Assembly (NCBI RefSeq): GCF_015706575.1
Contig: NW_024037070.1
Coordinates: 2,723,874 to 2,787,873, forward strand
Origin: Patiria miniata
Taxonomy: Eukaryota; Echinodermata; Asteroidea; Valvatida; Asterinidae
DNA length: 64,000 bases
Reading direction: 5' to 3'
The stretch's first letter is position 1; each line of letters begins with the position of its first letter. This document shows positions 37,601-49,600 of this stretch, piece after piece. Made by a program: the position numbers and the translations under genes. The notes beneath the pieces were generated by a model, which was not told where the DNA came from, did not search any database, and saw nothing but the letters and a program-made list of their open reading frames with translations.

Positions 37601-40600
37601 TCAACAATTTATAGATTTAAGTCAAGCTGCTACATTACTTCAAATAACGTGATATTTCTAATACTTGTACCCAGAAAATGATGTCGCTCAAAAATATGGT
37701 CTATACTGATGAAGTTAGTATAATCCAAACGTGTGTTTTTGTCTTCGTCTTGGTTTTTGGTGTCCAGTTTATCTTTACAAGCGAATCACATGTGTACCCA
37801 TTTTAGGGACAAGCACAAACATCAAATGTAGCTCGTCGTATAGGCTCTATATCCATAACTCCTCAACCAGTTTGGATAAGACGGTTATAACACACAGTCA
37901 GTTGGTTGTCCCGCGAGACAGAATGTGCGTTATTACCGCCTAATCCAACTCTTGCTTGTAAAGAAATTTCACGTCTCCTTTAGTTTAAATGCTGATTTAC
38001 ATAAACCCTTGCCTCAACTTTCTCGATAAAATCCAACATCGGTTGTAGGTAACCAACAATCGAAGCGGTTATATGATACTCCTGCCGGTAGGCGCAGTGG
38101 TATCAAGTGTCCGGACAAGACACAAATACTCATACTTCGAATGAAGTGAATTTTCATTAATTTGATTATACTCAATCATTTCATGTCAAAGCCAGTTATT
38201 CACGTCCGAATAAACAGCTCGCTCGTTCGTGATGTAAGTTTTTCTGCCCAAAGTAACTGACGTCTTTATCAGTCTTGTGTGGACCAAAATATGAGGAGCG
38301 AGTTTGCACTCATGGTACCTCGCCCGAAGAAACGGACAAGGGGCCGTGCATTTCGCTCCATACATTGCCGCTCCGTGCATGAGTGTGTTTATGCCATAAT
38401 AATGACACACGTTGCTTCAGTGTTATTTGTAATACGCGAGACTATTTGTTTTGGATATATTACCATTCGATAAATAATTAAATGACATCATTGATCAGCA
38501 CTAATGCATGATCAGTTACTGTTTACTGAAATAAGAATACAAGGTGACCTTTAGGAGTTGTTAGTCTTAGCATTTGTTTGTTTGTTTGATTCCAGACGCG
38601 TATATTGCCACGATATTTTGACTGCTAATAATGCACCAACGTCATAGCATATAGTCCTTTTAATTTTTTATGACAAGAAAAAAAGTCAACATTTTCATTG
38701 TTCCATCGCCATCTTCAGTATTGACAGTGCCATCACATGATCTTTGCCATCACCATGGTGACCGTTATATCAATATTGATGTCTGTGGCATTATTTCCAT
38801 TTCTATCATATCACAACCACTCTCACCTTACCCCCTTCTACCACAATCTCTACTTTCACCATCTCTACTTTTCCCATCCTCATTTTGACCACCCATTCCA
38901 TCCCTCCCCACGCCATTCACCTCCTTATGCACCCTCATCGCTGTCGATATCCCGTCGTATCCTCCGGCATTCCCTCAAAAATATGTTGTTCTCTTGACGG
39001 ATAAAAAGGGTGTTTGCATTTAGTAGCGGCATGTGCACTCGAGTTATTGTAAATGGCGGGTTGAAGAGTGTTATCGCAGCAAACATGCTGAGAAGTGCGT
39101 ATACATGCTACTGCTGTCTCCATCACATTCCAGCATGATCAGACAAAATCGGCGTATTCTTCTCTCCCCGTATCAAGTTCTAGATTCATTACAATAGGTT
39201 CATCGACGTCCGTGCATTAAGTGCAAACCACAAATACATTTTTTTAGCGCGGTGTTTGTCATACGCAGAGTTATGTGGGTTGAGTTACCTCTAATTGAAT
39301 GTTTGTCGTAGAAAAATACAAGAATGACGAATTTAATGTGTAGCTTGAATTTCCAAAGATGACTGTCAATATTTTGTCGGGTTTATTATTTGAAATGTCA
39401 ATGTATATCGAGTCTGATACTTTGTGTTGTGTGTGAGTGGTGTTATATTGTGGTTAGCCCACCCACAGAGAAAGGTCACACAAAATCCACGTTTCGCTTA
39501 TATTGTTCATTGAAGTGGTTAAGACAATCCAATTTTTAAGGATTAATTCGACCGACATTTGAATTTTCAAACGTGGGATGTGTCTTTCATGACGACCTAG
39601 ATAAAACCATCCCACATTGCAAATTGGCCTTTCCTGCCCTTTTCACTTAGAGTATTTATATTAACATTTAGGTTGTACGAGGACAATCCTTAATACAGTC
39701 TAAGTGTGTTATATGATGGGTGACAAATAGAGTAGATAATCATTTCTCACAACACACATAATTATCTTTAATGATACCATTACTGTGTATTTCCTACAAT
39801 GCGTGTAAAAAAAAAAAGTTTACATCAGATTTCGAGCTTCATTACAAATTTATATTTCTGTATAACAATTTTGTCTTTTTTTTTAACTTAAAGAAGCATG
39901 CGATACGGGGAATTGGAAATCTTAGTACTTACTCCAACAAGCTTTTTTCCTTACAATACAGGCCCAACAGTTGTTTACGGCGAGCAGTTAACACCTTCAG
40001 TTTAAAAAGAGACTTTTTTCACCCCGTAGTGGATAGATGTAATGGGATGTGGAATGAGCAGAGTGTAGTTACGCCCACACGAACCTGGCACAAGGGCCGT
40101 AACGAGATCTACCTATTTTAAACTGTTTTCGCACCTAAGGACTTGCTTGCGATTACTGGCGCAGTGCGGCGTGGAATTAGCTCCGATTGAAATCAATATC
40201 CACTATACGAGAGAGATCACGTTTAATGCGCACGACGACAATCGTAGCAATTGTTGTTACCAAGGGCGATCGAGGATAGTAAGCACTATTTGCAGGAATT
40301 GTTGAGAGGTCGATGGCACGACGAGATGACAGAGGAACACTTTAGGCCAAAAAAAAAGTCTCCGGTTTCTGGTATGGAGCTTGCCCAAAAAGTGGTGCGG
40401 CGACGCGGCTTTTTTTTTTCCCCTATTTTTTTGCTTCAAATGTCGGCTGATGACTGCAAATGGGGCCCGACTAAACTTAGTGCAAATATATGGGAGTCCA
40501 GAGAGGCCACATAAAGCTTATTCTCGACCATAACCCAATCTAAAAACACGTTAAAATTGTGCAGCAGCAGGATTCCAGTCAAATCAGTGAGTTTGGCGGT

Positions 40601-43600
40601 TTTGAGACATCATCTTTCATTGAAAAAAAAACTTTTTCATTTTGCCGACGCGCATGGCTACGGCGACGCGCGCGCATACCAGAAACCGGAGACTTTTTTT
40701 TTTGGCCTTAGAGCAGGGTTTGAGTCTATTCCCGATCAGTTTCTATGGCTAAGATGTACTGGTCTTTTGGCAATTGTTTGCAGTCACACTTGGAAGTCGT
40801 AACACGTCCACGAGCGAGTTGGATTCAAGAAATCAACAGAAAAAGTAGAACTCTCATCGGGTACAAAATATTTGAATGGAATCTACGAGTAGGCCTACAT
40901 GTAGTTTGTTTTGATATCATGAGTGTAACTTGAGACTGTTTATGCAGTGAAGCTGGACTGACTATTACTTCTTCAATTGGAACCAGGGTGATTGGACAAA
41001 CACTATGTCTATCTGCGCTGCGCAGACAGTGTGGAAATACAAACTCACTGAAATTGATTTGGTACACAGAATACTCGATGTGATGAAGAAATAAAAAGAA
41101 TACAAACTGAGAAAATTGCCACTTGTCACAATTTTTTTCAAAAAGGCAAAAACTAAAAGCGATTCATGCGTTTGCTGGAATACTGCCAAGCAAGATATGG
41201 TTTGCTGAATTCATGCTCTTTTGGACACACCATGAACGAATAAAGTTCTAATAGTAATAACGTTTCTTGGGAATTTATATTTGTTAGCAACCGCACATCC
41301 AGGGAAAGTAATGCAATTCGGATCTTGCTGGTGTTAAATATCATTCGGGATTACTATTTATAGGCCTAACGGTGTAGTTCGTGGAAGATTTTTGTGTGGT
41401 TTGAATCACTTCAACTTGGGATCGCGGGGTGACGTAGTGGCAACAGATTACGTCAATGGAAATGACTTCCCGTAAAAAACTTGATGGCAGAAATGGCGGT
41501 TTCCATTGATGTCTTGTGATGAAAAGCACGCGTCTCGATGCAGCAGTGAAATTGGATCCTCTCTAAGGTGCGGAGCTATAACGCTTAGACTGACGTACAC
41601 GGGAAATAACGCATTGGATACTATACCATTACAGAATGAGCCGAATTTTGTCCAGATTCAACAATGTTAAAATGGTTCAAAATAGACGTTAAGACAGTAC
41701 CGTATTATTTCCTGAAACCTGTAACACTTCGTGAATTTCACACACAATTCACCGAGACACGGAATGAAGTCTGACAAGATCTTCGTTAGATCTAAGACTT
41801 GGCAAATTCAGTCGAGGCAAATTACGTGTGGTGGTATAGGCCTAATCTCGCTCCTTTCAATTTACACACAGGATGTTTTGCTGCGCTCCCGCGCATAGTT
41901 GTTGTACCTTCTCGAATTAGTATCTTTATCGTTGCTATCTATACAGTAGACGAAACCATGTGCGTCACTTTTCGATTGAAATTGGAGCGATAAATCTATT
42001 ATGTAGGTATCCTAATGAAAACTAGTACGTGAATCTGTGATCCCTTGGCTGCACGAGAGATATCTCATGCACTGTGGTCTGTTGCGGACCTGCTTTAATC
42101 TTGTTGCCTGTACATAGTCAGTGTGCAGGTTATCCTATCTATACGACTGAGGACTTGGGACAATGGGGTGTGTGCGATAACAATGGGCCCGATGCTGCCC
42201 GAGGACCTCGGCACTAGTCCGGAGAATTACGTGTACAGACCTTATGGGACCTGTCGTGAAAACGTTAAAAGTACAAACAAAAAGGAACAAAAGTAGGAAA
42301 GGGGCAGGTCCTCAAGAGTATAGTTAAACACGACTATGTGTATGTATGTATGTGTTAGAAAATGTAACAGTTTGACAGGATTTACCATTACGGGCATAGA
42401 GTAGTCCTACCATGCCGTACTGTAGGCTTAATAATATTTAGGAATTCGTCTTGCATCTGGCCCCACAATCAGTGACTCACATTTGATTATAAGAGACATA
42501 GATAAGTTGAATGAGGGCTATTGGGCAGGCCAGCAAGCTACCAGTCCCCCTTTTACATACAAAGCCACACGTTCTGGCATTAATCCTACCCAACGCAGTC
42601 GAGGGTTTTAGTTACAGAGCTCTGGCTCAATACGATCACACACTTGGCCAGCTATCAAGTCTTCGAAGGCGAGCAAACAGGCGTAGATACGGGAACAAGG
42701 AACCGAATGGATTCAAAGACACGCTCGGTAAATACCAATCGTCTTGGCATTTTCCTCACCAAACTCATCAAAAGGCGGGAATCGAAGCGTTGATAAATAA
42801 CCACTACACAGGATTCCAACCTTAAATCCCTGAACGGATGTGTGTGGATAAATGAATACATGTTACACTAGGCGTCCAAATTTTCTCTATGCATGTGAGC
42901 AAAAAGACTTCATTGAGCAGTGTTGGAAATTAAAACAATTCCGAGCAGACTATTTGATTGCGACAAGTATGCAGGATTCACATACAGAAAATGAACAATG
43001 GATATTTTCGACATTGAGATGTGGATATGCTGGTGATACAAAGCACCTAACATTTTGGCGCTTGACGATGAGGCACAGACATATTAATGATGTATCTTAT
43101 CGTAGGAAGTCGGTCGATGAACCCATGTCATCAAGTAACCATAGAAAAGACGGCAAACCAAAATAGCAATATCTTAATGATCCATGATACAATTTTTGTT
43201 GATAGATTAAAGGAAAGGCGGGGACGGTTTAACCAACGAGTGAACTTCAATGGTTGATATATTAAACACAACAGAGTCAAGCTATGACTAAAAGGAAATA
43301 GAATGGATCGATTTTGCTAAACAAAACTAATCGACGCGCTAAACATGACTCGATGAGTAAAAACAATATCAGGGATCTTTATCATCGGAAATATTGAGCT
43401 TATTCCAGAAACATATTAAGATTATGTATACTTGCGCGCTTAATGTAGCGTTAACTTCAAATGCGGTTGCCGTGTACACTGTGTACACTGTATATAGATA
43501 CCACGTTACGATTTATGACATGCCCTAATGGTTACAACTGCAATGACGGAAAAGACTTTTGTCCAACGTAGTCATATGACAGAAACTGCCTCGTTTAATA

Positions 43601-46600
43601 TTCTATTGTTAAATCATCTGCAATAAATGTAGACCGATGTCGTCAATTGACATGTCGCGTTCAAGATGTTTGGTGGGGATTGATTTATGGCCCTCCTATC
43701 TCCAAACCAGTGACAGAATTATTGTTTCATTTGTACGCACGATCTCTGCAAGAGAGCTTCCTATGCAACAAGCGACATCAACAGACTCGTATATTATATA
43801 GGAGCTAGTCCAAGACCATAATTCGCCTCCTAAATTATGATCAGAATGAAACCAACCTCTGACTGGGGATTTGTATTTTCTCTAGTTGTCAAAATCCACA
43901 CTATCCATTAACTGTATCGGGACTAGGGTTGTGCCAGGGTTGTGCCAGGGTTGTGCCAGGGTTGTGCCAGGGTTGTGCCAGGGTTGTGCCAGGGTTGTGC
44001 CAGGGTTGTGCCAGGGTTGTGCCAGGGGTGTGCCAGGGGTGTGCCAGGGGTGTGCCAGGGGTGTGCCAGGGGTGTGCCAGGGGTGTGCCAGGGGTGTGCC
44101 AGGGGTGTGCCAGGGGTGTGCCAGGGGTGTGCCAGGGGTGTGCCAGGGGTGTGCCAGGGGTGTGCCAGGGGTGTGCCAGGGGTGTGCCAGGGGTGTGCCA
44201 GGGGTGTGCCAGGGGTGTGCCAGGGGTGTGCCAGGGGTGTGCCAGGGGTGTGCCAGGGGTGTGCCAGGGGTGTGCCAGGGGTGTGCCAGGGGTGTGCCAG
44301 GGGTGTGCCAGGGGTGTGCCAGGGGTGTGCCAGGGGTGTGCCAGGGGTGTGCCAGGGGTGTGCCAGGGGTGTGCCAGGGGTGTGCCAGGGGTGTGCCAGG
44401 GGTGTGCCAGGGGTGTGCCAGGGGTGTGCCAGGGGTGTGCCAGGGGTGTGCCAGGGGTGTGCCAGGGGTGTGCCAGGGGTGTGCCAGGGGTGTGCCAGGG
44501 GTGTGCCAGGGGTGTGCCAGGGGTGTGCCAGGGGTGTGCCAGGGGTGTGCCAGGGGTGTGCCAGGGGTGTGCCAGGGGTGTGCCAGGGGTGTGTGTCATA
44601 GCTCCTGAACGCTTCGGCCAATCGGCATGAATTTTCGTTATTTAAATTTTTTTTATGGTACCAAAACAAATCTGTAGATTGTCCAGGGTTACCATGGCAA
44701 TCTTACAACAAAATATTGTCATTTTGTATGGACAAATGAATTTTGGTGAGTTTAAAACCTCTGCTGCCGAAACCTATCTACTTTATCAGGTATTTACTTC
44801 AGACTCAACTTCCACGTGACAAACTACAATGCATGTTTGGAATCCAATATTACCACCATTGTCACTATAAGCTGCCTTCGACAGTTCTTGTATGAAAAAA
44901 AGCAAAGCATTTGTAACATTATCGTAAGAAATTCACTTGTGCCGAATTTGCGCAAAATCACGAAAAATGATGGAAACCCTCCCCCAAGTGGGTATAGCGC
45001 CCGCTAGCGGCGCTTTCAGATGCCGGGTTGTTTAGTTGGATGAATATTAAAGGTATGTATACAATCTGCATTTGTCGTAATTTTATGAAATTGACCGATT
45101 TAAGGGCTAAATGCTGTTCGTTTTTAACCGCCAAATTACAGCTCGCTGGAATGAAAAATGCAGAAAATTATGCCCAAAATGGGAACAAACTATAGTAAAG
45201 TACCTCACGGTCAACGTACTGCAACCAAATGACGTCATGTTACAGATACCCGCGACAATCCACATTCCTGCCAATTTTTTTGAAAATCAGCCGACGAACA
45301 TGGACATTAGAATGGAGGGGGAATAATGTGCCCTTGCCCGGTTCTGAGTGGGCCCATAATATTTTGGTCCCGAAAGGGTTAAAACACAGCCGCAATTTGA
45401 CCACCAAGAAACTGTAACATATCCCGCAAATAACATACGCCCATGCAGGAACACCCGTCAGCAGTGAAAATGTCAAATGTCGCTGTACGCGACGGAAACA
45501 ATAATAACTGGTATGTAATGACGAATACCGTGTGATTATAGCGCACGCGAACCAGCGAGGTAAAAGCTCTCAAGTATAGACTGGTTCCTATCCCTCACGT
45601 CTCTTTCGTTCTGCATCTAGAATACAACAGGGAATCCAAGCCAGTCCTTCGTTGCTTTCATTGGTCGACAGAACCTTCTCTGCTATAGTTGGATTGCATT
45701 CAGCAGCCATCCTTGAGGTGTGTTTTGTTATGTTAATTCATTAACGATGAATACACAAGGCATGCTCATGCGTACCTCTCATGGGGCGTTGTCATGACCA
45801 ACATTAATTGGTGGGGGTTGACAACAATTTGCTGACAGGCCATCCGTGCTGCAAGGTAGCCTGGGATTTGTTTTTCGATCACACCCCACCCCACCCCTAG
45901 CGACGCCCGTGGTATCCTTGTTGAACAAAACCAAACACCTCCAAGATGGCTGCAGTGCACGAATTATTCAAAGTAAACAGATGAAATGGCACGCTGAACG
46001 GTAAGTGCACTTCACTTAGGCCGCGTCAGAGTCTTCTTGTCTAGAGCTACTGTCTACGTCTTGGACAAATTCAGCTCCGTTTGACCATGCTGACAATAGA
46101 CGTCGCCGTGACTCTGCAAGCCCGTTTCGGACACTGACTTGTCCCCGTTGTCAGGCTTAATTACGTCATCGTGATTTCAAATCAAGTCGGTACAGTGGAA
46201 GGAAATGTTTTGGAATTGGGTCGATATAAGCTTCAGTGGAGTTTCTCGTATACTTGCGACCCATTGTTACCAAACTCCCGAGGATGATTGTTGAAAAACT
46301 ACAGTAATCGAATCGTGATGTCATCTTGCACTTTAAGTTTCACAGGGTATGTTCATTAACAATAGAAGTCGGTAGTAAATATTACATTTTGGTTAGACAA
46401 TTAACGTCTCGTCAAATTCTTATCGTGTCTGCTGTAACACTTTAATAAAATTGGAACAATTATGAACTCAGTAAAAGCTTATACAGCTATTTTCGTTTCA
46501 GTCAGAACAAAGCACGTAAACAAACAAAAAAAAGGATAAGTTGCGGTTACATTGTGGAGTACCTCTTATGTGAAGAAGTGTGGTTTTGAAAAGAATCGGA

Positions 46601-49600
46601 AGGTGAGAATAGTTCACGACATTTCATCCTCAGGAGAAAAGCATTTTGTCCTGAGGGAGGACGAAGTACACCACCCAAAATGTTGAGAACAATTCTCACT
46701 TCTGGTTCCTTTTAGAACCGCAGTTCTACACAGAAGAGATATTCTGCATTGTACATTCCCAACATGTAAAGCTTCAAATTACATTCACGTAAACACTATT
46801 GGGCCTACAAAATATCTGAATGCATATGAGTTGAAGTGATTTAAATGAATTTTTCATGATGAAACCACAAAAAACGATGACAAAACTATGGTGGCCCTGA
46901 AGGGACATCGCACATCGCAAATATCTGTGTAAATATTTGGGAAAATATTTGCAATGTCGCAAATATTATCGCAAATATCTTTGTAAATATTTGCAATGCC
47001 GCAAATTTTGTCACATACTTTGTAACATAATTCGCATATTTGTACCAGGCTTTTTCAAGAAACTGGAGGGTCTTAAAGTTGTTTGAGTTCCAGCCTTCAC
47101 TTCGTCAACATCATACGGGAAAGTAGTCGTACGTTATACTACGTTTTGGCGACACGACGATCGAAGAATTTGCGCGGCAAAAGTGTAGCGCGACATCGCA
47201 AATATTTGCAAAGATATTTGTAAAGATATTTGCGCAAATATTTGCGACATGGCAAATATTTGCTAAGAAATCTGCAAAGATATTTGCGATAATAAATATG
47301 TGCGACGTCGCAAATATTTGCGATAACATTTGCGACGTCGCAAATATTTGCAAAGATATTTGCGATGTGTGCTGTCCCTTCAGGACCACCATACAAAACA
47401 GATGCAACGCCTTGAGCAGCATTTCCTATGGTTTTCATAGCGATACTTTGCCCCTACCAGCCAACAAGAGACAGAGCAAATCCTATGTGTATATATGTCG
47501 AGCGCAATTTGAGTCCCCCACGCAAGTTTAAACTTGCGTGCGCAAGTTTAAACTTGCGCGGGGGCTCACATTGCGCTCGACATATATATTGTAACAATTG
47601 TCATTAACAGTATAGCGGACATCAGTGGTCTCACCGTCACCAGCTTAACGTCCTATTCAGTTGCTAAAGCTATCAACATCGTGTCGTGTCCACCAGGAAA
47701 GGACACTTATCGCAATAATCAATCTTCGTCCAGAAAAAAATCTTTTACTAACTCCGATGTTTACACTTTCAGGTTCTTCCAACCGCAAGTGATTTGAAGC
47801 TGATTTAGCGGTGACGTGAGCGCAGCGATGTTGATCAGTATACGACCGTTCATGCAGGTGGTTGGGTTCGTGACTTAAGAGAAAAACTTCCACTTATAGC
47901 TCAGATGAGAATTACTGTTACGTACGTCCGTCCGTTCAATTTGATATTACCAGAAAGTAAAAACGTATCACTCGGTATAACGTCAGAGCTATAAACTGAT
48001 CTTAAGCGACGATGCGACACTAAAGCACATTATAGAGACTAAAACGAGGAGTGGATTAAGCAAAGGGATGGACATCTCGAGATGCAAGCTACACAGCAGC
48101 TTCGAGCTTAATTAGTTTTTTTGCCACCTATAAAATACCCGGACTCTTGAAATGTATCCTATGGGGTGAATGTTCTATTTTGATACGCGGAGTTGCTGAC
48201 GGATAGCGATATACATTTATAGGTGGTAAGCAGCAGCGGGGATTTCGCTGCGTTCTCTCCTGTAATGACTTGACAATATATCGGTCTATTATTGGAAGTT
48301 ATACGGGCTTTCTTTGAGTTGCGTTTATTGACGGGTATTATTTACAGATCAGCTAACGAATCAACCATCTAACTCCTCCTCAGGTCATTCTGAACTTCAG
48401 TTTGAATTTCGCTGTAATACCTTCCAGAGAAATGACGAGCTTGACTGTCAAAGTTATGGTATGAACCTCTTATACAATCATGAGTCGTGATGAGTCGAAA
48501 GGTTAATTAAGTTGCGGGTTGCTCTTCTATAGTGTAGTGAACTCGTGGTCGATAGTCAGTCATACACGGAATCGAAATGATAGGCAGGGATGAGGTTGAA
48601 TAATACCCCCATGCTCCTACAGATTGGGTGTGATAGACTTAAAACCATGGCAAGAAACATATCCACTTTTCCCGTAATTCGCGCAATTCGATGTAAGGCC
48701 AATGCAAGTGAAGTAAACTGTACATGTATTAAACAGTTGACGTAATCGAATAGCAGAGTGTCGTTCTGAAGGAAAAAACACAGTAAGAAAATTACTACGC
48801 ACAGGGTAACCAAATAAATTCACCAATTTAATGACAAGGAATTCCCCAAAATCAAGTTGTCGCTGATGGAGATATTTTGCCAATCTCTCCGTTGGTACAC
48901 CTCCGTTGGTAAACCTGTATAAGCTGTGACTTGTCTTGAGCGAAAACACCGAATAATGACCGGCGATAAAAAGGGGGTTGGATTTTATTAAAAAAATGTA
49001 GTTGAAACTTAACAAGACCAACTTTTTCCTAAGGAGACAAGGGAAACCCGACGTCCAAAGTTGACCTGCTTTCCGTGATTTGTTTACAAATACCCACATC
49101 AGTGCCCCTACCTCCCCGAAGAAAACTACCGGGAGTTATCCCCTCCTGCGGATCGGCTGGTGAAATATAGCGGAGAGGACATTGGTCCCAACAGTTTCCA
49201 GACAACGACATTCCAGGTCAGGTGGTCAACACGAACATGATCATTAATACAGGATTATTTTTCCCTCAAAGTCGATGAACTGATGTGAACCCAGGCCCTT
49301 GGCTTAGGCTTGAGGGTAGCGTTTTTAATATAAGTAAAACTTGTGTCAAGCGTGCCAGCCACGCTGCAGTGGATGGATTCAACGCGGGGCGAAACCGATG
49401 GGAGTCTCCTTTCAGTTCGTCACACTCAACCCCCCAAATAATGTCAAGGTTGTATCGTGGTGTCAATGCGTGTGTCTCACTCCTACTGATACATAATATG
49501 ATAATAGGTATATGAATGTCAAACTATGAATGACAGTCTCTGTGATAGGCGTCAGCATGTCCACAGGGTATAACCAAACACGAGCCATTAACGCAGCGTG

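Noticed and set aside
43886..44669. Long repetitive frames of 219-248 codons in all three plus frames and in minus frames (VPGVCQGCARG-type and TPGTPLAHPWH-type)
   Set aside because: They come from the 11-bp minisatellite, which has no stop in any phase. Equal openness on both strands shows there is no coding selection.
46888..47392. CRISPR-like array of short repeats
   Set aside because: The repeats are overlapping palindromes of irregular spacing inside a TIR-bounded element of an animal genome, and no spacers or cas genes are present.
48617..49099. 160-codon minus-strand frame in gene A intron 1
   Set aside because: There is no signal, domain or splice support, and the length is expected by chance over a 64-kb window.
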